Of a stretch of DNA of 64,000 nucleotides, positions 39,551 to 47,206 are shown piece by piece. Location of the stretch: contig CAJYNG010000021.1 of the NCBI GenBank assembly GCA_913775725.1, positions 1 to 64,000 on the forward strand, read 5' to 3'. This DNA is from an uncultured Stenotrophomonas sp. (lineage in GTDB: Bacteria > Pseudomonadota > Gammaproteobacteria > Xanthomonadales > Xanthomonadaceae). Both the position numbers and the translations under genes were made by a program. Every line of letters starts with the position of its first letter. The stretch's first letter is position 1. Below the pieces are notes generated by a model that was not told where the DNA came from, ran no database searches, and was given only the letters and a program-made list of their open reading frames with translations.

Positions 39551-39566
39551 AAAGCAGCGAAAGAAC

Positions 39567-39599
39567 AAGGGCTTGCGCCATACGGCGCAGGCCCTTTTT
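39567..39599 (+). terminator. Terminator after tRNA-Pro
   Basis: A 13-bp stem (AAGGGCTTGCGCC at 39567-39579 with GGCGCAGGCCCTT at 39584-39596, one G-U pair) with an ATAC loop and a T-run. Confidence 0.88.
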
Positions 39600-39633
39600 C
39601 GTTGTGCACCCTATCGCCCCCCCTATCGCCACC

Positions 39634-39735
39634 CTATCGAGGCAGCGCGATACCCGTGGTGACCGACTGCCACGGCGCTTCATGGTCACCCAGGTAAGGC
39701 TCGGTCATCGACGCGTTGCCGTGCCCCATCAGCAC
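39634..39735 (-). pseudogene. Integrase (tyrosine recombinase) C-terminal remnant
   Basis: The minus-strand frame encodes 33 residues ending at a stop at 39634 that resemble the end of a phage-type tyrosine recombinase: VLMGHGNASMTEPYLGDHEA, with the LMGH box (catalytic His region) and EPYLG around the likely nucleophilic Tyr. Nothing of the N-terminal or core domains is found upstream in any frame. The stop faces the tRNA gene, the usual orientation for tRNA-integrated elements. A decayed integrase is the best reading, from motif similarity only. Confidence 0.65.
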
Positions 39736-39948
39736 CCGGGGGCGCGGGAGCAGTGCCGCGCCGGCACGGGGAGGAGGGCTGGGATCAACGATTCTCCATA
39801 GGTTTCTTAGGCGGCCTGTCATCGATGAGTACGAGTATGTAATTGCAGTTGTTGTCGCAGGAAGCCCTTGGCGATAGCTCCGGTGCGATGACCATTCATC
39901 ACCTTGGTGTTTTTCCTTCGTAGTAGGCCCTCTTCAATGGAAAAGATC

Positions 39949-41148
39949 ATGTACAAGCACAAAACCATGGCTCTGCTGGCTGCTACCGCTCTGTTCGCTA
40001 CCGTTGGTGCCGCTTCGGCGCAGACTGTCAATGTCACTGGAGGCGGTGCCTCGATACCGGCCACCCTCTATAAGGGTTCGGATGACAGCATCCTGCCAGC
40101 CAACTTCAGCTACGCCGTGACGGGTTCTGGTACTGGCAAGAAGGCGTTTCTGGAGAACAACCCGGCGCTGTTCTCGACCACCGGCACCGTGCATTTTGCT
40201 GGTAGCGACTCGGTGCTGAGCAGCGCAGAGCTCAGCACCTACAACAACACCTACAACGTTGCTGCAGATGCCAACCGTTACGGCCCGTTGATACAGGTCC
40301 CGTCGGCGCTGATGCCGATTGTGATCCCGTTCAACAAAGGCGGTCCCGCGCTGGACCTGAATGTGACTCAGATATGCGGTATTTTCTCCGGCAAGATCAA
40401 TGATTGGAGCCAGCTGGCTGGCTCGGGCCGCGTCGGGCACATCTCCGTTGTGTATCGTCCTGAAAGCAGCGGTGCCAGTGAAATTCTGACCCGCTTCCTG
40501 ACCTCCGCTTGCCAACCAGCCGATGTCTCAGGCACCACACTGAAGCTGCGAAACGGTGAGCCGGCGTTCTCGGTGCAGTCGAACTTTGCCGATCTGTTTA
40601 CCAAGAGCATCCATGGCAGCAACACTCCGGTGAATTTTGTTGCAGCTCCGAGCATGGGCGATACATCGCACTACAATGCGGTGTATGCCCTTGAAGGCAG
40701 AATCGGCTATGTCGGCCCGGATGTGGTCCCTAACCTGGCAGACGCGACCAGGATCGCCACCGTCAAGGGGTTCTCGCCAGGCGATGTAAATGTTCAGGCC
40801 ACCATCGAGACCGTGGCTCCGCCGACGGGTGCTGCCGCCGATAATCCAGTCAACTGGGTCCCGGTGTTTGGCAACCCCAGCACGGGCTATCCGATTGTTG
40901 GATACACAAGTTTTGTGTTTGGCCAGTGCTACAAGGATGTCCATGTGGGTGCCCGCTTGCGCGGCTTCCTGTTCAGGCATTACAACACCGGCGCCGGCGG
41001 TAACAATGATGCGCCCCTGAGCGCTCATGGTTTCATCCCACTGACCAAGGCATGGCGCGATGCGATCCGGGAGCACTTCGCGGTCGCATCCAGGAGCACG
41101 GCGCTGAACAATCCTGCTGCCTGCAATGGTATCGGGCGGCCGCTGTAA
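39949..41148 (+). CDS. PstS-like periplasmic substrate-binding domain protein
   Basis: A 399 aa secreted protein with a signal peptide (MALLAATALFATVGAASAQ region) and a PBP-like fold resembling phosphate-binding PstS/DING proteins: VTGGGASIPATLYKG at the mature N-terminus, GSGTGKKAF, VHFAGSDSVLS and the YRPESSGASEILTRFL loop. No ABC permease or ATPase genes are near, so it is unlikely to be a complete uptake system. The ATG at 39949 follows GGAAAAG; an in-frame ATG at 39937 is possible. Third codon positions are clearly less GC-biased than in neighbours, and it lies between an integrase remnant and a tRNA fragment, so transfer is likely. Confidence 0.82.
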   Translation: MYKHKTMALLAATALFATVGAASAQTVNVTGGGASIPATLYKGSDDSILPANFSYAVTGSGTGKKAFLENNPALFSTTGTVHFAGSDSVLSSAELSTYNNTYNVAADANRYGPLIQVPSALMPIVIPFNKGGPALDLNVTQICGIFSGKINDWSQLAGSGRVGHISVVYRPESSGASEILTRFLTSACQPADVSGTTLKLRNGEPAFSVQSNFADLFTKSIHGSNTPVNFVAAPSMGDTSHYNAVYALEGRIGYVGPDVVPNLADATRIATVKGFSPGDVNVQATIETVAPPTGAAADNPVNWVPVFGNPSTGYPIVGYTSFVFGQCYKDVHVGARLRGFLFRHYNTGAGGNNDAPLSAHGFIPLTKAWRDAIREHFAVASRSTALNNPAACNGIGRPL

Positions 41149-41319
41149 TTGCTTTTCCTGGGACCTTCCTGGATCAGTTGTCGGCAGAAGTGCCTTCAAC
41201 TGCTTCCACCTTGTCCACGCGTAAGTGCTTGATTGAATTCATGGCAACCTGCATTTTCTGGAGGCGAATGGAGGCCTGAAACCCTCGCAGATCAACAGGA
41301 TGGGCCCATCTGTAACGAG

Positions 41320-41365
41320 GCCTGGGGGCGGAGGGGGGGGCGGTTCGAATCCGCCGTCCCGACCA
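41320..41365 (+). repeat. Degenerate copy of the tRNA-Pro 3' half (candidate attR)
   Basis: Compared with tRNA-Pro 39504-39550, this stretch shares GCCTGGGGG at its 5' end, CGGTTCGAATCC, and GCCGTCCCGACCA, but has lost one G in the T-stem and carries a run of G in place of the variable region. It cannot form a working tRNA. As a direct repeat of the tRNA end about 1.8 kb away, with an integrase remnant between, it fits the distal attachment site of an integrated element. Confidence 0.72.
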
Positions 41366-41380
41366 CTGTGATGAATCAAG

Positions 41381-41410
41381 AAGCCTGCGCAGCAATGCGT
41401 GGGCTTTTTT
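41381..41410 (+). terminator. Terminator after the tRNA fragment
   Basis: AAGCCTGCGC (41381-41390) pairs over 10 positions with GCGTGGGCTT (41397-41406), two of them G-U, and is followed by a T-run. It is probably the original terminator of tRNA-Pro, displaced by the inserted element. Confidence 0.8.
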
Positions 41411-41482
41411 GTATGTGCGGTGTATGCTGCGCGCAACTCGTACTACCGCGGCTGCTGAACCCGGTACTCACGAGAACACATC

Positions 41483-41683
41483 ATGGAATCTGCAAGAAAC
41501 CGTGCCTGGCGTCGCAGCCAGGCCAGCAACCGTGGTGGCGACCGCGCCACGACCGTCTACAGCTACAAGCCCGAGAAGAACTGGAAGCTGCTGTATACGC
41601 GCGATGCCAAGCTCGCGCGCGCACGCCAGCTGGGCTTCACCTATCCGGCCCTCAGCCCTCGCCAACTGCAGGAACAGGAATGA
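41483..41683 (+). CDS. Small basic hypothetical protein
   Basis: A 66 aa, Arg/Lys-rich hydrophilic protein without a signal peptide or membrane segment, beginning MESARNRAWRRSQASNRGG. I do not recognise a domain. It overlaps the following phosphatase-like gene by 4 bases (ATGA at 41680-41683), so the two are likely co-translated and functionally linked. Confidence 0.7.
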   Translation: MESARNRAWRRSQASNRGGDRATTVYSYKPEKNWKLLYTRDAKLARARQLGFTYPALSPRQLQEQE

Positions 41684-42021
41684 TCAACCTGCTGTTCGTC
41701 TGCAGCCGCAACCAGCTGCGCAGCCCGACCGCCGAAGCCATGTGGCGACGGCGGTGCGGCTTCAACGCGCTGTCGGCCGGCACCAGCCCGCACGCACGAC
41801 GCCCCATCGGCCCGGCGGATATCCGTTGGGCCGATGTCATCTTCGTAATGGAGGCCAAGCACCAGCATCGCCTGCAGGCCGCGTACGCGCGCCTGCTGGA
41901 ACACAAGCGCCTGCATTGCCTGGATATCCCCGACGACTATCGCTGCATGGATCCGGTGTTGATGGACCTGTTGGATGCAAAGGTGACCACGTATCTCGAT
42001 CAGCTGCCGGCAAAGCGGTAG
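41680..42021 (+). CDS. Low-molecular-weight protein tyrosine phosphatase-like protein
   Basis: A 113 aa protein with the P-loop C-X5-R motif CSRNQLRS at residues 8-15 right after the N-terminal strand (MINLLFV), the arrangement of low-molecular-weight phosphotyrosine phosphatases and arsenate reductases. It is shorter than typical LMW-PTPs (about 150 aa); the DP motif carrying the general-acid Asp in the family could correspond to MDPVLMD near residue 90. The substrate is unknown. Its 3' end overlaps the convergent acetyltransferase gene by 22 bases. Confidence 0.8.
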   Translation: MINLLFVCSRNQLRSPTAEAMWRRRCGFNALSAGTSPHARRPIGPADIRWADVIFVMEAKHQHRLQAAYARLLEHKRLHCLDIPDDYRCMDPVLMDLLDAKVTTYLDQLPAKR

Positions 42022-42437
42022 ATCAGCTCCGGGTCACCGTCATCCAGTCCATGCACGATGCCGCTGTCGATGAAGCCCGAGGCGACGAGCAGGCGCTGCA
42101 TAGCGATGTTGGAGGCATTGGTCGAGGTGAACAGCTTGCGTTGTCCTCGCTGTGCGATCGCGTGCCGCAGCAGGGTGGCACCCACGCCCTGGCTGCGTTG
42201 TTCGCGCGCGACCATCAGCATTTCGACGAAGGCTTCGCCGAAGAAGTGCTCATGGAGGGCCATGTAGCCGACGATCTCGCGCTCCTGTTCAGCAACATGC
42301 ACGTTGTTCTGCGCCAACCACTCGCCAATCTGCTCTGCCCGGCGAGGGTCGCTTGCCGCCACGCTGTCGAGTGCGATCAGCGCAGGGGCATCGGTTGGCG
42401 TCGCGTCGCGGACGCGCAGCGCGGTCGAAGCGGGCAT
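42000..42437 (-). CDS. GNAT family N-acetyltransferase
   Basis: A 145 aa acetyl-CoA-dependent acyltransferase. The acetyl-CoA-binding motif A is visible as VEMLMVAREQRSQGVGATLL (about 80-100), with R/Q-x-x-G-x-G/A. The substrate is unknown. The start at 42437 (MPASTALRVRDAT) gives the normal single-domain length; a longer in-frame frame upstream has untypical Cys-rich sequence and is rejected. It converges on the phosphatase-like gene with a 22-base overlap. Confidence 0.88.
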   Translation of the reverse strand: MPASTALRVRDATPTDAPALIALDSVAASDPRRAEQIGEWLAQNNVHVAEQEREIVGYMALHEHFFGEAFVEMLMVAREQRSQGVGATLLRHAIAQRGQRKLFTSTNASNIAMQRLLVASGFIDSGIVHGLDDGDPELIYRFAGS

Positions 42438-42522
42438 GGTCGGGCTCCTGACAGGAGAACCCAGTCTATCGGCTCTGCCGCAGGCGCAGTCGCATCCGCC
42501 GCAGCCAGCGTGTGCTCGGCAG

Positions 42523-43032
42523 TCAATACACCCGGAACTCGGCACGGCAGCCGTCGCTGACCCACACGCCGCGGCGGTCCCAGCCCCAGTTGCGGTCCTC
42601 GATGCAGGTCGTCACCGATTTCTGCTTGACCAGCCGTACCTCGTGGCGCACGCGGACGCGGCACTCCTTGTCCTTGTTCTCGTAGGACTCGCAGATCAGG
42701 CGTTCGCCCTGGTTGTCGCGATCACCGCCGCGGCCACGTCCCGGCCAGCGCCCGTACCCGTCGGCGACGAACTCGGCGCGGCAGCCGTCGGTCACCCACA
42801 ACGTGCGGCGGCTCTGGCCCCAGTTCTGGTTTTCCACGCAGCGGGTGACCGACAGTTGCCTGGCCAGGCGCATCGGGCCCTCGATGGGGCATTGCTCGGT
42901 CTTGTTGAACTGGGATTCGCAGCGCAGCGCTGGAATGTGATCAGTGTCGTAGTCCTGGGCGGCCACGGCGGTGGCGGCCAGCAGCAGGGCAAGGGAGGCG
43001 CCGGTGATCGGCAGCAGCAGGCGAAGGGTCAT
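42523..43032 (-). CDS. DUF3011 domain protein, secreted
   Basis: A 169 aa protein with a signal peptide (residues 1-25, ending AVAAQ) and two DUF3011-type repeats, each with a CES/RCES start, a basic middle and a closing W-GQS/W-GWDRRG-VWV-DGCRAEF motif. Paired cysteines in each repeat suggest disulfides in the periplasm. A paralogue lies at 48479-49039. The function of DUF3011 is unknown. Confidence 0.85.
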   Translation of the reverse strand: MTLRLLLPITGASLALLLAATAVAAQDYDTDHIPALRCESQFNKTEQCPIEGPMRLARQLSVTRCVENQNWGQSRRTLWVTDGCRAEFVADGYGRWPGRGRGGDRDNQGERLICESYENKDKECRVRVRHEVRLVKQKSVTTCIEDRNWGWDRRGVWVSDGCRAEFRVY

Positions 43033-43307
43033 GGGGAGCCTCGAGAGGGGATTCGGGCGGCAAGAATGACCCAGCACGGGGGCGTCGGAACGCATCGTTC
43101 CGGAAGTGGCTCAGTAGGGATTTAGTAGTGCGCACCGGCCCATGCAGAGGCTTACATCCCGTATCATCGCTGCACATCCGATCGCATCGGTTTACACCTT
43201 CTTACATGTCTTCCACGCCTGTCGGCGCAGCCTGTGGCTGCCGTCACTGGTGTGCGGGCGGCCTGCGGGGGAGGATGCGCGGACCACGACGACCACAGGG
43301 GGTTGCG

Positions 43308-43670
43308 TTGATCAGCAGTACCGTCATTCATCGCTCGGCCGACGCAGGCGGCGCCGAGGTGCGGGTCCTGGACACCACGTTCAAGGGCAAGCACGTGTTC
43401 ATTGCCTGGGGCCTGCGCGGGCCGGAACTGACCCGCAGCGCGGACCCGGCTGCGACCGTGGCCGCACGCAAGGCGCTGCACGCGGTTGCCGGCCACAGCG
43501 AAGGGCCGCGCAGCCCGGAAGTGTTCATCGCCAACCAGTCTGCGGTGGCGATCACCGTCTATCGGCTGCTTACCGAAGCGCGCTCCGGCGACGCCATCTT
43601 CTTCCTGTGTGATTCGCAGGCGGTAGTCGAGTGGCTGATCACGGCGCTGGAAGTGCAGGGCGCGGACTGA
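43308..43670 (+). CDS. Hypothetical protein
   Basis: A 120 aa protein without recognised domains. It looks soluble, with alternating strands and helices (AEVRVLDTTFKGKHVFIAWG; GDAIFFLCDSQAVVEWLITA). TTG at 43308 is proposed as the start because AGGGGG lies 5 bases before it; an ATG at 43275 would add 11 Arg/Pro-rich residues. It is divergent from the DUF3011 gene and convergent with the racemase. Confidence 0.55.
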   Translation: MISSTVIHRSADAGGAEVRVLDTTFKGKHVFIAWGLRGPELTRSADPAATVAARKALHAVAGHSEGPRSPEVFIANQSAVAITVYRLLTEARSGDAIFFLCDSQAVVEWLITALEVQGAD

Positions 43671-43694
43671 TTCCGCGCTGCATCGAAGGCAGGA

Positions 43695-44387
43695 TCAGGC
43701 CAGTGCTGCGTCCACCGCGGCCTGCGCATGCAGTGCAGTGGTATCGAACAACGGCACTGCACTGTCCTCCGGGCGTACCAGCAGCATGATCTCGGTGCAG
43801 CCAAGAATGATCGCTTCGGCACCGCGCGCCACCAGGCGCGCGATCACGTCGGCGTAGACCTGCCGCGAGCGTTCGCGGATCACACCGGCAATCAACTCCT
43901 GGTAGATGATGTCGTGCACGCTGCGACGATCATCGGCTTCGGGTATCAGTACCTCCAGCCCGAAGCGCTCCTGCAGCCGGCCGCGGTAGAAGTCCTGCTC
44001 CATGGTGAAGGCGGTGCCAAGCAGGCCCACCTTGCGCGCGCCTGCCTGCACGATGGCCTGGGCGGTGGGGTCGGCGATATGCAGCAGCGGGACACGGCAG
44101 GCAGCCTCGATGCGGTCGGCCAGCGTGTGCATCGTGTTGGTGCAGACCAGCAGCAGATCGGCGCCACCGGCCTGCAGGCGTCGTGCGACGTCGACCATGT
44201 GGTCGCCCAGTGCATCCCAGTCGCCGTCGTGCTGCAGCTGCTTGATCGGGGCGAAGTCCACCGACCAAAGCAGCAGCTGCGCCGAATGTGCGCCACCGAG
44301 GCGCTGCCGCACGTCCTCGTTGATGAGCCGGTAGTACTGGGCCGAGCTTTCCCAGCTCATGCCGCCGATCAGGCCGAGAGTCTTCAT
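43695..44387 (-). CDS. Aspartate/glutamate racemase family protein
   Basis: A cofactor-independent amino-acid racemase-type protein of 230 aa. The two catalytic cysteines are C82 in LLLVCTNTMH and C197 in AIILGCTEI, and the N-terminus KTLGLIGGMSWESSAQYY is typical of the aspartate racemase group. The likely substrate is aspartate or another amino acid, not provable here. The start at 44387 matches the family N-terminus; longer in-frame sequence upstream is untypical. Confidence 0.9.
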   Translation of the reverse strand: MKTLGLIGGMSWESSAQYYRLINEDVRQRLGGAHSAQLLLWSVDFAPIKQLQHDGDWDALGDHMVDVARRLQAGGADLLLVCTNTMHTLADRIEAACRVPLLHIADPTAQAIVQAGARKVGLLGTAFTMEQDFYRGRLQERFGLEVLIPEADDRRSVHDIIYQELIAGVIRERSRQVYADVIARLVARGAEAIILGCTEIMLLVRPEDSAVPLFDTTALHAQAAVDAALA

Positions 44388-44537
44388 GCATTGCTCCAGG
44401 GAAGAGGCCGTCATTGCAGCACAATGAGGAAGGGCATTGCGCAATACGTGGGCGTTGGCCAGGTCCGCGAGCGGGGTCTGATCGACCCCGGTGCTGCTGC
44501 GGCGCGATAATGTCGCTACCAATGGGAGGGCAGGGCG

Positions 44538-45170
44538 ATGGGCGAGTGTTGCGGCTGTGGCAAGACCTTGGACGTGGCGGCGATGCAGGCGCGGCACCGG
44601 CGCGTGCTGTGGATCGTGCTGCTGGTCAATCTGGCCACCTTTGCGTTGATGGTCGCTGCTGCCGGGTACAGCCATTCGTCCTCGCTGTTGTCTGGTGCCC
44701 TGGACAACCTGGGTGACGCGGCGACCTATGCGTTGAGCCTGGCCGTGGTCGGCGCAGGCCTCGTGGCCAAGGCGCGGGTTGCCCTGTTCAAGGGGCTACT
44801 GATCCTGGCGGCAGCGCTCGCGGTGGCTGCGCAGATCGGATGGCGGTTGCTGCATCCGGAGGTGCCCCTGTTTGCCAGTATGGGCCTGGCGGCGCTGCTC
44901 AACCTGGCCGCCAACGCGGCGTGCCTGTGGTTGCTGACCCCCTATCGCAACGACGACATCAACCTGGCGTCCGCCTGGGAATGCTCGCGCAATGATCTGT
45001 ATGAGGGCGTATCGGTGCTGCTGGCCGCGAGCCTGGTAGCGCTGTTCGGTGCGGGTTGGCCGGATCTGCTGGTAGCGGTCGCGCTGCTGGTATTGTTCCT
45101 GCGCTCGGCGTTGAGGGTCCTGCGCTCGGCCTGGGTGGAGCTGCGCAGCGCGCGTCTTCTGACGTCGTGA
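44538..45170 (+). CDS. Cation efflux (CDF)-like transporter lacking the C-terminal domain
   Basis: A 210 aa inner-membrane protein with about six helices. Helix 2 carries SGALDNLGDAATY with a DxxxD metal-site pattern and helix 5 SRNDLYEGVSVLL, both in the positions of CDF zinc/cobalt/iron exporters. The cytoplasmic C-terminal domain typical of the family is missing; the protein ends soon after helix 6. The N-terminus has a Cys motif (MGECCGCGK) that might bind metal. The metal is unknown. Confidence 0.8.
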   Translation: MGECCGCGKTLDVAAMQARHRRVLWIVLLVNLATFALMVAAAGYSHSSSLLSGALDNLGDAATYALSLAVVGAGLVAKARVALFKGLLILAAALAVAAQIGWRLLHPEVPLFASMGLAALLNLAANAACLWLLTPYRNDDINLASAWECSRNDLYEGVSVLLAASLVALFGAGWPDLLVAVALLVLFLRSALRVLRSAWVELRSARLLTS

Positions 45171-45267
45171 GTACGCGTCTGTAACCGTCCCATCCGCGTC
45201 AGGCTGTATGTGACGCATGCCATGGTCACGGTCTAAGCTTGCTGGGTTTTCCTGCGTGGATGTTGAA

Positions 45268-45909
45268 ATGGCCCTGCATACCTGGTGGTGGTTCCTGGCC
45301 ACGGTGTTCGTTCTGTGTGGCACGCCGGGGCCGAACATGCTGCATATCCTCGGCCGCAGCGTCGGGCTCGGGTTCCGCGGCAGCGTGCCGGCGATGGCCG
45401 GCTGCCTGCTGGCAATGCTGCTGGTGCTGGCGGCCTCCGCAGCAGGCCTGAGCGCGCTGCTGCATTCCTCGCCGATGCTGTTTGAGGTGCTGCGCTATCT
45501 GGGCGTGGCCTATCTGGCCTGGCTGGGCCTGAAGGCATGGCGTGACAGTTGCCGGCCGGCACCTCCGGTGACGGTCGATGCCGCATTGCCGGTTGCGGCC
45601 TCGCTGGGCGCGTGGAAGGTGTTCCGTGGCGGCCTTCTGGTGGGTCTGAGCAATCCCAAGCTGCTGCTGTTCGCGGCGGCGTTCCTGCCGCAGTTCGTCG
45701 ATCCGTCACGCGGCCAGGCGCTGCAGTACAGCGTGCTGGTGGCCACCTTTGCCGCCTGCGAACTGTTCTGGTATGTGATGTATGCAGCCGGTGGCCATGG
45801 CCTGCGCCGCTGGCTGGCCAAGCCGTTTGCACGGCGCTGGTTCGAGCGGCTGGTAGGCAGCGTGTTCCTGGCGTTTGCCGTCGCGCTGCTGCGCTTCCGT
45901 CCGCGCTGA
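45268..45909 (+). CDS. LysE/RhtB family exporter
   Basis: A 213 aa inner-membrane protein with about six helices, of the family exporting amino acids and related compounds. The signature CGTPGPNMLHILGRSVGLG follows helix 1, and GLSNPKLLLFAAAFLPQFV is the second conserved motif. The ATG at 45268 (MALHTWWWFLATVF) is preferred over an in-frame ATG at 45217. The substrate is unknown. Confidence 0.9.
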   Translation: MALHTWWWFLATVFVLCGTPGPNMLHILGRSVGLGFRGSVPAMAGCLLAMLLVLAASAAGLSALLHSSPMLFEVLRYLGVAYLAWLGLKAWRDSCRPAPPVTVDAALPVAASLGAWKVFRGGLLVGLSNPKLLLFAAAFLPQFVDPSRGQALQYSVLVATFAACELFWYVMYAAGGHGLRRWLAKPFARRWFERLVGSVFLAFAVALLRFRPR

Positions 45910-46003
45910 TTCACGCCGCGCACGCGGCCTGTTCACGACTGCCGCATCGGCCACGGCCTAGCCTGATCATCCAGTACGCAGTCCCCGCGGGGAAAGGTTT
46001 GAC

Positions 46004-46177
46004 ATGATCAAGTGGGCCATCATCTTCGCCATCATCGGCGTCATTGCGGGCGTGCTCGGCTTCGGCGGCATTGCCGGTGCCGCGGTCGGCATCGCCAAGT
46101 TCCTGTTCTGGGCCGGCATCATCATCGCCGTGGTGCTGTTCCTGCTTGGCATGACCGTAGCGAAGAAGGTCAGCTAG
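46004..46177 (+). CDS. DUF1328 (UPF0391) small membrane protein
   Basis: A 57 aa protein with two hydrophobic helices, beginning [20 protein letters not shown] and continuing with [16 protein letters not shown], the usual UPF0391 pattern; it ends KKVS. A good Shine-Dalgarno (GGGGAAAGG) lies 6 bases before the ATG. Members of this family are often stress-induced and of unknown function. It is convergent with emrE. Confidence 0.9.
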   Translation: MIKWAIIFAIIGVIAGVLGFGGIAGAAVGIAKFLFWAGIIIAVVLFLLGMTVAKKVS

Positions 46178-46199
46178 CGTGTGGCGCGCAGCAGCGTAC

Positions 46200-46532
46200 T
46201 CAGTGTGCGCTGCTGCGCGAGAACAGATTGATCACCAGTACGCCTGCGCAGATCAGGCCGATGCCGATCAACGCCGGTGCATCCAGGCGCTGCTTGAACA
46301 CCACCAGCCCGATCAGCGAGATCAGCACGATGCCGACGCCGGACCAGATGGCATAGGCGATGCCGGTCGGGATCGACTTCATGGTCACCGACAGCAGGTA
46401 GAAGCACAGTCCGTAGCCGACCAGCGCGCCCAGTGTCGGCGCTAGTCGACTCATACCGTCGGAGGCCTTCAGCAGCGACGTGGCGATCACTTCCAGCACG
46501 ATCGCGGCGGCGAGATAGACGTAGGGATTCAT
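46200..46532 (-). CDS. emrE: Small multidrug resistance (SMR) efflux pump, EmrE-like
   Basis: A 110 aa proton-coupled exporter of cationic biocides and dyes. It has four transmembrane helices, the essential E14 in helix 1, and near-identity to E. coli EmrE in the segment IPTGIAYAIWSGVGIVLISL and in LICAGVLVINLFSRS. It starts 13 bases after the stop of a TetR-type gene on the same strand, so that regulator probably represses the pair. Confidence 0.93.
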   Translation of the reverse strand: MNPYVYLAAAIVLEVIATSLLKASDGMSRLAPTLGALVGYGLCFYLLSVTMKSIPTGIAYAIWSGVGIVLISLIGLVVFKQRLDAPALIGIGLICAGVLVINLFSRSSAH

Positions 46533-46545
46533 CGCGGGCTCCGGC

Positions 46546-47118
46546 TCACAGCGGGTCGCACAGTTTCAGGGCCTGTTCGGCCATGGCCAGTGCGTTGATG
46601 CGTTCTTCCTCGTCCAGCGGCCGGCCGTAGGCCGTGGCCCAGTAGCCATCGGCAGCGCAGCGCGCCGCATACAGTCGGGGATCGTTGGCTTCGTCGGCGA
46701 ATTCGGCCAGCATCGCACGCTTCCAGGTGCGCCAATGCGCGAGCAGGGCTGGTTCCATCAGGTTGCCCAGGGTCAGGCCGATGTCGTTGTCCTGTTCCTG
46801 CTGCAGCAGATGCTCGAAATTGGCCTGCACATAGGCGCGGCTGAAACGGCCATGGCCTTCGGGGTTTTCCTGCAGCAGGGCACGCACCCGCGCTTCGAAC
46901 TCGCCGATGAGCGCTCCGATGGCTTCATCCACCAGTGCCTGCTTGCTGCTGAAATGATGGAACAACGCCCCCTTGCTGACACCGGCGGCCTGCGCGACGT
47001 CCTGCACGGTCAATGCGGCGAGGCCATTACGGCCGATCACTTCAATGGTGGCCTGCAGCAGTGACTGGCGCACGCTGTCGGGCGCCTTGCGGCGCGAACG
47101 GGAGGGGGATGCGGACAT
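46546..47118 (-). CDS. TetR family transcriptional regulator, upstream of emrE
   Basis: A 190 aa repressor-type protein. The N-terminal helix-turn-helix has ALTVQDVAQAAGVSKGALFH followed by HFSSKQALVDEAI, typical TetR. The remaining all-helical domain is for ligand binding and dimerisation. The start at 47118 (MSASPSRSRRKAPDSV) is chosen from the usual distance to the helix-turn-helix. Together with emrE it forms a two-gene unit, suggesting drug-responsive control. Confidence 0.9.
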   Translation of the reverse strand: MSASPSRSRRKAPDSVRQSLLQATIEVIGRNGLAALTVQDVAQAAGVSKGALFHHFSSKQALVDEAIGALIGEFEARVRALLQENPEGHGRFSRAYVQANFEHLLQQEQDNDIGLTLGNLMEPALLAHWRTWKRAMLAEFADEANDPRLYAARCAADGYWATAYGRPLDEEERINALAMAEQALKLCDPL

Positions 47119-47206
47119 GGCGGGAAGAAACCGACTGGACGGTACGATTGTAGCGCAGGCCCGCTGTGTTACCGCGCGCTGCCGGCCTGGACCGGCAGCG
47201 GAACCG

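Larger units (their letters stand above)
39551..39948. other. Intergenic region after tRNA-Pro
   Basis: About 400 bases without an intact gene. It holds a strong terminator (39567-39599), three copies of CCCTATCG within 39609-39640, and the reading-frame remnant of an integrase C-terminus on the minus strand (39634-39735). From about 39785 the DNA becomes visibly richer in A and T than its surroundings and leads into the PstS-like gene. Confidence 0.6.
41149..41482. other. Intergenic region with tRNA fragment and terminator
   Basis: About 330 bases between the PstS-like gene and the next gene. The first 170 bases show nothing recognisable; then come the damaged tRNA-Pro-like copy (41320-41365) and a terminator (41381-41410). 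Confidence 0.6.

Noticed and set aside
42438-42545. N-terminal extension of the GNAT protein to 181 aa
   Set aside because: The extra residues are Cys/Arg-rich and unlike the family; the start at 42437 gives a complete acetyltransferase domain.
44471-44493. GGGGTC...GACCCC palindrome before the CDF gene as a fourth GGGTC-type repeat
   Set aside because: Only 6 bp pair and the characteristic CCCTTTTCC part is missing.
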